A DNA stretch of 64,000 nt, from contig OU342639.1 of the NCBI GenBank assembly GCA_910589415.1, positions 11,850,268-11,914,267 on the forward strand. Direction: 5' to 3'. Position numbers and translations under genes: made by a program. Positions within the stretch are counted from its first letter, which is position 1. The number at the start of each line of letters is the position of its first letter. This DNA is from Malachius bipustulatus (taxonomy: Eukaryota; Arthropoda; Insecta; Coleoptera; Melyridae). The notes below the pieces were generated by a model. The model was not told the origin of the DNA and did no database searches. It worked only from the letters and a program-made list of their open reading frames with translations. Shown one piece after another: positions 58,601 through 64,000 of the stretch.

Positions 58601-58808
58601 GCCCCCACGTCCCCTATCAGACATCACATACATTGATGAGGACCAGGCTGCCGCCAAACTGTCGCCGCAAACGAAGCAGTCAAACGAGCGCAACAACGAC
58701 CACCGGCTGCTCTCTCCCAACACCCTGCGCGTCCCGCCCTACCACTCCCCCCTCCAGTCGCCCCGCAACTCTGAGCCGTCGAAGCCCGTGCATGAGACGC
58801 GCATCTAG
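34477..58808 (+). CDS. PMCA: Plasma membrane Ca2+-transporting ATPase (P2B), 16 coding exons
   Basis: P-type pump that exports cytosolic Ca2+ across the plasma membrane using ATP. Exons: 34492-34648, 34729-34923, 34986-35269, 41466-41676, 43746-43781, 44000-44406, 44469-44711, 44769-45010, 45085-45532, 46468-46662, 46725-46931, 46984-47182, 47244-47455, 47520-47671, 49160-49289, 58485-58808. The joined frame is 3642 nt, or 1213 aa, the usual PMCA size. Visible landmarks are TGES at residues 219-222, PEGL at 414-417 in M4, the phosphorylated Asp457 in DKTGT, KGAS at 583-586 and TGDGTND at 787-793. M6 has Asn883 and Asp887, the single Ca2+ site of the family. The calmodulin-binding region lies near 1093-1120. 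All introns are GT-AG and the phases agree throughout. Exon 1 begins at an acceptor 15 nt before the ATG, so at least one 5' UTR exon lies upstream. The family identity is clear; which isoforms are expressed is inferred. Confidence 0.97.
34729..34923 (+). CDS. PMCA: PMCA coding exon 2 (M1 region)
   Basis: Residues 53-117. It holds the cytosolic segment with [19 protein letters not shown] and the first membrane helix ([19 protein letters not shown]). Acceptor tttattag, donor gtaaaa, phase 1 on both sides. The following intron is only 62 nt. Confidence 0.95.
34986..35269 (+). CDS. PMCA: PMCA coding exon 3 (M2 and start of the A domain)
   Basis: Residues 118-212. It contains M2 ([17 protein letters not shown]) followed by the actuator-domain start with [18 protein letters not shown] and LLPADGLLI. 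It ends in phase 0 at a strong donor (gtaatg). The next intron is 6.2 kb and carries most of the gene's mobile-element load upstream of exon 4. Confidence 0.96.
35731..36100 (-). pseudogene. Tc1/mariner-like transposase relic in PMCA intron 3
   Basis: Reads [19 protein letters not shown], the catalytic-Asp region of DDE transposases of the Tc1/mariner superfamily. Later comes [14 protein letters not shown] from near the C-terminus. Just upstream, one base out of frame, [18 protein letters not shown] and [12 protein letters not shown] belong to the same family. The segment between AHTAR and the DELK motif is shorter than usual and garbled. It is therefore frameshifted and internally deleted, and cannot be active. 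Confidence 0.8.
36478..37080 (+). repeat. Direct repeat, offset about 389 bp, in PMCA intron 3
   Basis: GATGTCTTCAGAATGGGACG at 36478 recurs as GATGTCTTCAGAATTGGATG at 36867. GAGTGCAC/GAGCACAG, AAGTCGGAAAGACAATC/GAGTCGGAAAAATAATC and AAAACGGCTTTCACTTTCGG/AAAATCGCTTTCAGTTTTAG also recur. Two diverged units of an unknown repeat family. Confidence 0.65.
38642..39254. repeat. Foldback element D in PMCA intron 3
   Basis: TACAGGGTGTATCTTTAATA at the left is mirrored by GAGATACACCCAGTATA at the right. Further matches in the arms are AAAGAATCTC, AACGTGTG and TCTTAGGATTA in inverse order. About 610 bp, with no coding potential. Confidence 0.8.
41466..41676 (+). CDS. PMCA: PMCA coding exon 4 (actuator domain, TGES)
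   Basis: Begins with [20 protein letters not shown] is at residues 219-222, whose Glu drives dephosphorylation in P-type pumps. It continues through [18 protein letters not shown] and ends in the lysine-rich EIKKMKK. Acceptor ctcttag, donor gtaaac, exit phase 1. Codon use is strikingly GC-rich at third positions compared with exons 1-3. Confidence 0.97.
41921..43057. repeat. Outer element with short terminal inverted repeats, hosting element B
   Basis: CAGGGTGATTCAGTTTTAAT at 41921 is matched by GAAAATGAATCACCCTG ending at 43057 in inverse orientation, with 12 exact terminal bases. Element B lies entirely inside, near the right end. This looks like a nested insertion, though a single composite foldback is also possible. 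Confidence 0.55.
42212..43013. repeat. Foldback element B in PMCA intron 4
   Basis: About 800 bp that reads almost the same from both ends. Termini are TATACAGGGTGGGCCACG and its complement CGTGGCCCACCCTGTATA. The TA on both sides suggests TA target duplication of the Tc1/mariner type. Arms continue through CTCTGCCGGGTCTCTATCCA and the GTTTATAACTCAAAAACTTC block to a centre near 42.6-42.7 kb. The left arm has about 80 extra bases (near 42319-42405) absent from the right. No transposase is encoded, so it is a non-autonomous element. Confidence 0.88.
43746..43781 (+). CDS. PMCA: PMCA coding exon 5, 36-nt micro-exon
   Basis: Twelve codons reading [12 protein letters not shown] across the junctions, in the basic phospholipid-sensitive loop between the A domain and M3. 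Acceptor ttttgtacag, donor gtgaat. Phase 1 is kept on both sides, so it can be skipped without a frame change. Vertebrate PMCA genes vary splicing in the same loop (site A). Whether this exon is a cassette or constitutive cannot be told from the DNA. Confidence 0.88.
44000..44406 (+). CDS. PMCA: PMCA coding exon 6 (regulatory loop, M3, M4)
   Basis: Residues about 295-430. It starts with an acidic, Ser/Pro-rich insert ([18 protein letters not shown]), then the conserved [20 protein letters not shown]3 ([17 protein letters not shown]) and M4 ([20 protein letters not shown]) follow. Glu415 of PEGL is a transport-site residue in the family. Acceptor taatctag, donor gtaaga, exit phase 0. Confidence 0.96.
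44469..44711 (+). CDS. PMCA: PMCA coding exon 7 (phosphorylation site)
   Basis: Residues 431-511. It carries [18 protein letters not shown] followed by [17 protein letters not shown]. Asp457 of DKTGT is the residue phosphorylated by ATP in the E1-E2 cycle. Acceptor atttcag, donor gtaaat, phase 0 at both ends. The downstream intron is 57 nt. Confidence 0.97.
44769..45010 (+). CDS. PMCA: PMCA coding exon 8 (nucleotide-binding domain)
   Basis: Residues 512-591 plus two bases. It contains [14 protein letters not shown] and the [12 protein letters not shown] segment. [12 protein letters not shown] follows, with the ATP-binding KGAS at 583-586. Acceptor cattccag, donor gtaagt, exit phase 2. Confidence 0.97.
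45085..45532 (+). CDS. PMCA: PMCA coding exon 9 (N and P domains)
   Basis: The longest exon, residues 592-741. It includes [33 protein letters not shown] and [19 protein letters not shown] of the P domain. Acceptor ttgtctag, donor gtgagt, exit phase 0. Third-position GC is high, as in exons 4, 6, 15 and 16. Reading into the intron adds VSLFLY and a stop, so retention would truncate the pump. Confidence 0.97.
46468..46662 (+). CDS. PMCA: PMCA coding exon 10 (hinge)
   Basis: Residues 742-806. [19 protein letters not shown] and the hinge motif [18 protein letters not shown] are both plain, with TGDGTND at 787-793. These residues bind Mg2+ and close the P domain. Acceptor gttttcag, donor gtaaat, phase 0 on both sides. 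Confidence 0.97.
46725..46931 (+). CDS. PMCA: PMCA coding exon 11 (end of P domain, M5)
   Basis: Residues 807-875. [20 protein letters not shown] is followed by [20 protein letters not shown]5 then reads [18 protein letters not shown] and ends QDSPLK. Acceptor cttctcag, donor gtaatt, phase 0. The following intron is only 52 nt. Confidence 0.97.
46984..47182 (+). CDS. PMCA: PMCA coding exon 12 (M6, M7)
   Basis: Residues 876-941 plus one base. M6 is [20 protein letters not shown], with Asn883 and Asp887 forming the transport site. The cytosolic turn [20 protein letters not shown] and M7 follow. Acceptor ttggcag, donor gtatgt, exit phase 1. Confidence 0.97.
47244..47455 (+). CDS. PMCA: PMCA coding exon 13 (M8, start of M9)
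   Basis: Residues 942-1012. The extracellular loop [20 protein letters not shown] differs from vertebrate pumps, as expected. It is followed by M8 ([20 protein letters not shown]) and [19 protein letters not shown]. Acceptor ggtttcag. The donor gtgctc is weak, but phase and conservation support it. Confidence 0.95.
47520..47671 (+). CDS. PMCA: PMCA coding exon 14 (M9-M10)
   Basis: Residues 1013-1062 plus two bases. It completes M9, then [19 protein letters not shown] forms M10, with [15 protein letters not shown] leaving the membrane. Acceptor tttttcag, donor gtaagt, exit phase 2. Confidence 0.96.
48437..48991. repeat. Inverted-repeat element F in PMCA intron 14
   Basis: TACATCCGCGGCTCCTA at 48437 is matched inversely by TAGGAGCCGCGGATGTA ending at 48991. 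GTTTCA and ATAGGGGTG also pair further in. The GC-rich terminus is unlike the CAGGGTG family, so this is a different MITE of about 555 bp. No transposase remains. Confidence 0.85.
49160..49289 (+). CDS. PMCA: PMCA coding exon 15 (calmodulin-binding region, first half)
   Basis: Residues 1063-1106, from [19 protein letters not shown] to the amphipathic basic [17 protein letters not shown]. Acceptor gcgatag, donor gtaagt, exit phase 0 directly after QTQ. In vertebrate PMCA genes this same codon boundary is alternative splice site C, which changes calmodulin affinity and the C-terminus. The same arrangement seems to exist here (see the exon at 60818). Retention of the next intron would add eleven residues and a stop. 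Confidence 0.95.
51090..53340 (-). mobile_element. 5'-truncated non-LTR retrotransposon, antisense in PMCA intron 15
   Basis: A LINE-type element whose RT is intact but whose 5' part, including the endonuclease, is missing. Its 3' end on the minus strand is CAATAAA followed by (GATT)n, seen on the + strand as a run of CAAT units at 51090-51110 and tttattg. Such a simple-repeat tail is typical of CR1/Jockey-like elements. Coding sequence is continuous from about 53335 to the stop at 51323. The 5' boundary lies somewhere in 53330-53370. A short atgacat occurs near both edges and might be a target-site duplication; this is uncertain. Confidence 0.85.
51323..53119 (-). CDS. Reverse transcriptase of non-LTR retrotransposon (ORF2, partial)
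   Basis: Open frame of 598 codons from the first ATG. The same frame stays open about 70 codons further upstream ([20 protein letters not shown]), so this ATG is probably not the native start. RT motifs in order: [20 protein letters not shown] near 168-186, [10 protein letters not shown] at 239-248 with the catalytic Asp, [14 protein letters not shown] at 296-309, YADD at 328-331. A LINE-type thumb ([16 protein letters not shown]) follows. No endonuclease or RNase H is present. It would copy the element's RNA at a target nick. The lack of frameshifts suggests a fairly recent insertion. It lies opposite to PMCA. Confidence 0.93.
   Translation of the reverse strand: MNYNNSRINNATNRTRALWRMVNETLKRGNRSNAVSEILYDGNTVVEKNRMADIFANQFANSTADIIGDYFGFNMSLPCTVTPSIVNSIFFVPITVGEVVDVMNTIKNKHSCGQDGYTISMIKDIIDYIKSPLSILFNRSVESGYFPVELKTAIITPIFKKGDSREPDNYRPISILSSFSKIFEKAMYNRIISFFRDNSILSSAQHGFLEGKSSETAFFQLLNYVHKNLDSQKYTVMICFDFTKAFDSVCWSILSRKLSAVGIRGSVLDWLQSYLSDRYLRVKIDGLMSAARGVCLGVPQGSVLGPLLFLVFINDLPQFVDAGYVTLYADDATVTVAGDTIEELESKISQVMNEMFIWCQRNRIILNEQKTLAVNFSIRRTFPDNFSLPKGLCFSQSVRLLGTLIDDHLSWRAHVDHLAKQLRKSYFAILQLKSSLGTECLLKVYYALVYSHLSFNIVAWGSSAHAQRIFILQKKIIRLLFGLKPLETCRYAFASNKILTCCCIYILKCVCFVHKHKDLFTEVSCGHAYSTRFGNKICLPIHRTTLFEKSPLYMCAKLYNRLPTDILAIEGNYNLFKASVKKYLNSRVFYSTAEYFNR
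53380..56330. other. PMCA intron 15, middle part
   Basis: No exon, domain or repeat could be recognised between the retroelement and foldback element E. Short open frames have no distinguishing features. Confidence 0.5.
56333..57284. repeat. Foldback element E in PMCA intron 15
   Basis: Ends TACAAGGTGATTCAGTGGTA and TACCACTGAATCACCTTGTA are exact inverse copies. Inner inverse pairs include ATTAAGCTAACGGGC (56759) with GCCCGTTAGCCTAAT (56920), and TATCAATCTGC with GCAGATTGATA. A third copy of the terminal-like CAATTTATGGTACTTA sits inside near 56717, so the interior is itself rearranged. Confidence 0.85.
58485..58808 (+). CDS. PMCA: PMCA coding exon 16, C-terminal tail with ETRI end
   Basis: Last 107 residues and stop. 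It opens with [20 protein letters not shown], the second half of the calmodulin-binding helix. A tandem HSLHSLHSL run follows, then [16 protein letters not shown] and a Ser/Pro-rich tail. The protein ends HETRI. T at -2 and I at the terminus fit a class I PDZ ligand, the same class as the ETSL/ETSV ends of vertebrate 'b' isoforms. Acceptor tgttttgcag comes after a 9.2-kb intron. Codon use is GC-rich. Confidence 0.95.
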   Translation: MRVIRAFKSTLEDLEERRSVHSLHSLHSLRSSRSHTGPWPPRPLSDITYIDEDQAAAKLSPQTKQSNERNNDHRLLSPNTLRVPPYHSPLQSPRNSEPSKPVHETRI

Positions 58809-59519
58809 TGCACTCACCTCTGTCTGTTACTCTCTCTCTCTTCTCTCTCTCTTTCGAACTTTTATCCGCAACCCTCCCCCGCTTACCTTTTTTTATTGTT
58901 TATCCGTTATCGAAACCACTATCACCACAATCACTATCACTATCACTACCACAATTACTACTCTTTATTAACGCTGCCTGTTTACCTGTCGCTGCCTTTA
59001 ATAAACTACATTAATCGAGCACGACTTACTTGCTCTACTACTAAACAACCACATCGTCAACTAGTACTGGTGCTAGTGCTAGTGCTATTGTTTGCACTAG
59101 TGCTAGTAAAGAAAAAAAACCAAATTTCTCAACCTATCTCGGTCTATGATTTCCGGCCTCGTCCTGCTGTTACTGTGCGCTCTGCTGGCCTCTAGCACGT
59201 GCATGAGCGTGTAATGTGCCGCCGTTGCTTTTGATTATGGATGATTGTTACCAAGCTTAGATATACGCTGAAGAGCGAAGATTGCATTTATAGTAGAGCT
59301 AGTGGTTGTGCCTGTCTGATTGCTATAAATAAACTGGTGTAAGTGTTATGTTATTACTATTTACTTATTACGTTGTTAATATTATTGATTTTTGTATTAT
59401 TATTATTACTCATCATTGCCTATCATTTATCCTGCCTACCACTTGTTGTAATTATTATTATTATTGATGTTTCTATTAATTATACATTAACACTTTCTAT
59501 TATGTTTCCTGTCTCCGAG
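58809..59519 (+). other. PMCA: PMCA 3' UTR and polyadenylation signals
   Basis: Pyrimidine-rich DNA follows the stop, including a CTCTCT run and a CACTATCACTAC run. AATAAA occurs at 59000-59005 and again at 59328-59333. Either could end the exon-16 transcript. A further AATAAA lies at 60365-60370. A tiny open frame at 59146-59214 encodes a 22-residue, signal-peptide-like hydrophobic peptide. No other coding evidence was seen. Confidence 0.6.
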
Positions 59520-59576
59520 TCTCACGAGTCTACGACGACACTGGTGCCGGTGTTGCCCACCCGAAGATCCTTTTAG
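59520..59576 (+). CDS. Candidate alternative terminal exon (SHESTTTL...RRSF, stop)
   Basis: A GC-rich island in AT-rich DNA reading SHESTTTLVPVLPTRRSF then stop. It follows a pyrimidine-rich acceptor (tttcctgtctccgag). Phase 0 would allow joining to PMCA upstream sequence, for example a donor-like gtgcat inside exon 16 just before VHETRI. That donor is weak. It may equally be a conserved 3' UTR piece or chance. Confidence 0.3.
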   Translation, partial: SHESTTTLVPVLPTRRSF

Positions 59577-60817
59577 ATTGCAAATCATTCCCCCTGCCTT
59601 GACCCCTCTGACCGATATTCTCACCCTCGCCTCTCCTCTAGATACAGCTTAGCACTAAGTAGACCTACTTGATTGATTGACTTTCTATCTAACTTGACCA
59701 AATCTAAGTATTTTTCTATTATTATTATTATTATGATTTTGTACATAAAGTTTTATTATTCAAACACTGTAGAATAGTTGTATGTATAGCATTTTAGATA
59801 GATAGCATAGGTCTCTCAGGTTAGTGGTAATGGAGTACATATTTATAATTTTTAACTTTTGATTAGCATGCACACAACTATGATGAGTCAACTGTATTGT
59901 GTGTCGATCGCCACTCGCCAGAGACATTGATAATAATTGATTCTGATTTATTAAAGCATTAAATAATGTATTTCATTATCAAAATATCAATCAGCAGGCC
60001 AATTTACTTACTTACTACTACTACTTACTATTACTATACTACTAACTACTAATTACTTTTACTGTTACTATTAATTCTTATAATACCTTTATATTCATAT
60101 TCCTCTTTTATATTTAAATTATTATCTGATTCTGCTATTAGAATAATAATTTTTATGATGATACGTCGTCTCGTCCTCGTATCGATCGATCGGTGAATCT
60201 AAAACAAAAAACTTGAAAAAAAAACATAATACCTAAACATCTTGTAAAAGTGTGTATATAAAATTAAATACAATGATTTTCATGGACAAAAATTCTTTTT
60301 AGAAAGTAAATAGTTGGTAATTTTTCAAACATTTTATACGTTTGTTATCAAATCTCTTACATCGAATAAAGTATTTTATACAAAAAAAAAATGATATTGT
60401 TTTATGACATTTCGCTCTGTTCTTAATGATCGGCACTGGGCCACACGTAGATACACGTTTCGAGCAATCGTGTGTCTGTTGATTGTAATGACACTTCTTG
60501 TTTTCAGCATGGCGAGCGAGTGTAAGATAAGACGATCGATTGATTTCACTCATAAATGCTTATCTCTTCTTCCTTACACACGATCGCTTATTTTTTCGAT
60601 GAACTGCAAATTAATCATTCTTCCGATTTATTATTAATAATTATTACACATATTGGGTATGCGGATTAATTAATTTGCTGTTCATCTAAATGTGACCATA
60701 TTTTATTCTTCTCAATTACTTGTAGTATCTAAATCTATCTCTCCTGTGCACTATCTACTTGTTTGTGTCTGTCACTGTCTATCGATCCACTCTTAACGTT
60801 GCCCTTTACTCTTGAAG

Positions 60818-60886
60818 GTGATAGGTGGTGAATTGCAAGAACGTTTGATTCCGGTTCCATACAGCAAGAGCTCCACTGACCAAGCT
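60818..60886 (+). CDS. PMCA: Alternative PMCA C-terminal exon, 69 nt, phase 0
   Basis: Twenty-three open codons, beginning VIGGELQERL and ending SKSSTDQA, bounded by acceptor tactcttgaag and a strong donor gtaagc. The length is a multiple of three and both edges are phase 0. It can therefore join directly to the QTQ end of exon 15 in place of exon 16, then continue to an exon beyond the window. My recollection of insect PMCA isoforms is that such a segment precedes an alternative calmodulin-binding helix, but I could not check this. The coding-like content in AT-rich surroundings supports it. Confidence 0.75.
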
Positions 60887-63855
60887 GTAAGCCGCTTTCC
60901 TACATCTTTCTGTTTTGCTATGTATTTGTATGCTGCTATTCGCTCTTGTTCGTTTGTGTTATAAGTGAGCTTTCACTGCTTCTGTATTGTATCAACTTGT
61001 ACCATCAACACGCTCGTTTATTATATATTTATACATATTTATATAAGTATATTTATATATTATTACACGTTTACTTGTTTTACTATTATTATTGGTATAC
61101 TTTCACTAATGAATAAGAGCTGATGGTCTAACTTCACAGGTTCGTCGACTCAGTATCGAAGCAGTGTTAAAAAAAAACAAGCAAAAAAGAATAATTGTTT
61201 TGTAGTTTATTTCCAGATTTCTTTCTTTGTTCAAATACTGGGCGTGTTCATTAATTGCATGGCAAAATTTCAGGAAGTTATTCTGTGCAACATGCCAAGA
61301 TGAAAATTTCCTGTAAACATGAACTGTTCTTGATAAGTTGATTTTTCCATGCTTATTAATTGGATTTTTTCAATGATTTTTTTACTATTTTTTAATACTT
61401 AGTTAAAATTTTAGTGAGGTTTGTTTGTTTGCAATTTTAATTGATCCTGATTTGACTGCTTCAACAACAACTTTTGTAACTCGCTGTAAAGGCTGTTATA
61501 AAGATTGTCACTTTTAGGGTTATAGTAACATTAATTAAAAACGAAATCTTGCATTTTTTAAGATCAAAAACAGAATGCATTATAACATTTTGTTATAAAA
61601 AAACATGGAATAAATTTATTTTACAAATAACAGATGTCTATCTATGCTACTTTTTTTTGCTTAGTCATCAGTACCAGATTAACTAGTGCTTAGGACTTAA
61701 TTAAAATTAGTTAACTAAATTTACTTCAATTTAAAATAGAAATCTGTACAGTCAAAAAATTTCCCCGGACCACCTTCTAGGTTCTATGGTCTTCATCCCA
61801 CCCTATTTGTCACTCTAATTTCTTTTAGTTTGATGTAGAATTTTAATAGAAAATGTTCTTTAATCAGGCATTGTCATTTGGTTTATTAGTTCAAGAGTAG
61901 TCATAAAAATATTCCTTAATAATAGGTATACCACTAAAAAAATTTCTATTTGACATCCTGGTTAGACAGGAGCCACTTGCAACACTATTTTCCCCGAGCT
62001 GAGAAAAAAGTGCATTGGTGCTGTTCTCTCATTCCAACCACTCTCTTACATCTCTCCAAAGTGCTACATGACGGCCGCCCTTTCGAGTTCTAACACTTGG
62101 ACCATTGGAATAGTCCATTACCAAAATAAAAAAATGGTACGAAAAGCGAAACACTTGAAATGGGAATCCACATATAAAAACCAAAAATAATAGTAGAAGG
62201 TCCTAAAAAAGACACCTTTAAGAGAAGTAACCTACCGTTTAATCTTTCCTTAGATGAACCTCTGAATAATGATAAAAATATAAGTAACATTCATTTTCCC
62301 TGTTGACTGGTTTCAAAATGATCGTCATCTTGTTCTCTATTTAAATTGTATTACTTTAATTTCTTTTACTATTTACCTTGTTCTCATAGCGCTCCAAAAC
62401 TACTTAGATGTGCTTATTTATTGGTAAATAACTACTGGTTTTATAACGGAAAAATGTAAAAAAAGGAAAGAGCACAGTACAATAATAGATCTTAACCAAT
62501 GGAAGATACAAAAAAGATACCACAAAGTTTAAGAAAACAATGAGAAGGGAAATTCAGTTTGCTGTAAGAAAAATTTCCAATTGTTTAATTGCCAGTGTGT
62601 TCTAAAAAGTTATCACCTTATAGATTGCTGCAAAAATTAGTAAGCAATTTTTTTAAAGAGAGTAGTTAGATCAAATTATCTTGAAACATCGATATGGATG
62701 AAGAAAAATTGAAATAATAGAAACCATATTTAAGTACCTACTTAAAATTTGGATTTTTTTTTGTCTTGAACTGTTGCGACCACAACCTTAATTTTGACAT
62801 GTAATTAATTAACACCTCGTATAAAAAGTCTTTTTTACATTTGCATGGTGCATGTCTCTTTTTCATTTTACACAGATGCATAAGATCGCTCAAAACGACT
62901 TTCCGCCTGTAGTGTACTAACGATTCGGTCGGACTGCAGGTGTTATTCATAAATCTGGCACCGTTTATCTTGTTCTAGAATTCATGTTAAAAGCGATGAA
63001 ATTGATTAAATTAATAATCGGGATATAACGAACGAACGAACTATATAGTGGTATTAGTGTTAGCGTGTTAAAGAAACGCTTGCACTTATTATTATTGTTA
63101 TTATTAATGAATAGGTACACGTGACTGCCCAGACTTGTCGATCTGCGGCCTAGGTGCCATACTGGGAGACGAAAGATTTTTTTTAAATTATCGTCGTTTA
63201 TCGATTACTGAAGGGGCGAAAAGAATATTTTAATCGGAGTATTGAAATGCGAGTCGAAATTTTGAGATTAAATTGGATTGAATAACACTATGCCTGTGCT
63301 TTTTAGGTCATTTTTTATTAAAGATGGCCCCAAATGCATATTATTATGTTTCTAGTGTTGTTTGTTAAATTTTGTAGAAGCTTTCGTTTATTTATATATA
63401 TACATGACTTAATTTTTATGAAATTATTCTATTTTTTGAAAACCATGTATATATGTATATGTATCGGTATAATAAAGTCAGTATATATACATATATACAA
63501 ATAAGCTAAGAATATACACTTGTATAAAACTGACGAAGTGTACTTACAGCTGTTTGTTGGCATTGTCAACTTTATTAACTGTTACTAGTTACTCAGAATA
63601 TTTTTTATTATCATTATTATTATTATTCCTATTATTATTATTATTAATTAATTATTATTCTTAATTATTATTATAATAAAAATGAAAAACTTGACACATT
63701 TTATTTGTTTTTTGAATTTGCTAGGGTGTTTTTGAATTATTATTCTCATTATTATTATTATTATTATTCGCATTATTTTGTGTGTGTGTTTTCTTTTTAT
63801 AATATATAATGAAAAGTTTGTGTGTTTACTAATACCCACATATACATACATACAG
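60887..63855. other. Downstream of the alternative exon; no further exon recognised
   Basis: I looked for an exon that would continue the 60818 exon with a second calmodulin-binding half and found none, so it probably lies past 64000. AT-rich, with TATATA and (TTA)n runs and an AATAAA near 63470. Confidence 0.45.
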
Positions 63856-63870
63856 GTGGGGCAAAATCAC
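63856..63870 (+). CDS. Candidate 15-nt micro-exon (VGQNH)
   Basis: A branch-point-like tactaat, an acceptor catacatacag, five open codons and a good donor gtaagc. If the donor is ignored the frame continues VSKVTNIW to a stop. It lies after the 60818 exon and could belong to an alternative PMCA tail. Support is only splice-site quality and phase. Confidence 0.2.
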
Positions 63871-64000
63871 GTAAGCAAAGTAACCAATATCTGGTAAAGA
63901 CTGTATGTATTTGACTATTGTTATTCGTGTGTGTTTTTAAGTGGTGCTCAGACAATTAATACTGTGTTGATTTGTGAAAATTATGCAAGTTCAATGTTTA

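Noticed and set aside
63600..63851. Ile-rich minus-strand frame
   Set aside because: Translation of (TTA)n runs.
1..64000. tRNA, rRNA and CRISPR arrays
   Set aside because: No cloverleaf with a recognisable B box, no rRNA-like segment and no spaced identical repeats were seen. CRISPR is not expected in this kind of genome.

Overview
The window is AT-rich arthropod DNA, most likely insect. It has spliced genes with short GT-AG introns, many simple repeats, non-LTR retrotransposon debris and families of inverted-repeat elements. I could not fix the order. The one gene I can name with confidence is a plasma membrane calcium-transporting ATPase (PMCA, P2B-type Ca2+ pump) on the + strand. Sixteen coding exons (34492 to 58808) join with consistent phases into an open reading frame of 1213 codons plus stop. 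It carries all the P-type ATPase signatures: TGES, PEGL, DKTGT, KGAS and TGDGTND. It also has ten predicted membrane helices, a calmodulin-binding region split across the last intron, and a C-terminal ETRI motif. One 36-nt micro-exon was identified from phase and splice sites. A further in-frame 69-nt exon at 60818-60886, after the main stop, points to alternative C-termini that continue beyond the window.

Layout: 1-14 kb has no certain gene. It holds a degenerate satellite array (about 2.1-3.7 kb), a decayed non-LTR retrotransposon with an RNase H-like end (10.2-11.35 kb) and a foldback element (13.57-13.93 kb). A GC-rich block at 14.16-14.62 kb ends in a good splice donor and is a candidate promoter and first exon, possibly of PMCA. 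From 14.7 to 34.4 kb there are two local duplications, several reverse-transcriptase relics, two foldback elements and minisatellites, but no supported gene. PMCA fills 34.5-58.8 kb. Its long introns 3, 4, 14 and 15 are loaded with mobile elements: a Tc1/mariner relic, long inverted-repeat elements, and a 5'-truncated non-LTR element in antisense orientation whose RT frame is still open for 598 codons. From 58.8 to 64 kb lie the 3' UTR, several AATAAA signals and candidate alternative 3' exons.

The most unusual feature is the set of long near-palindromic elements, most with ends resembling TACAGGGTG. Two of them, about 29 kb apart, share a recognisable core. Three lie within PMCA introns, where transcription would give long double-stranded hairpins in the pre-mRNA. 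All calls come from reading the sequence; no database search was run.
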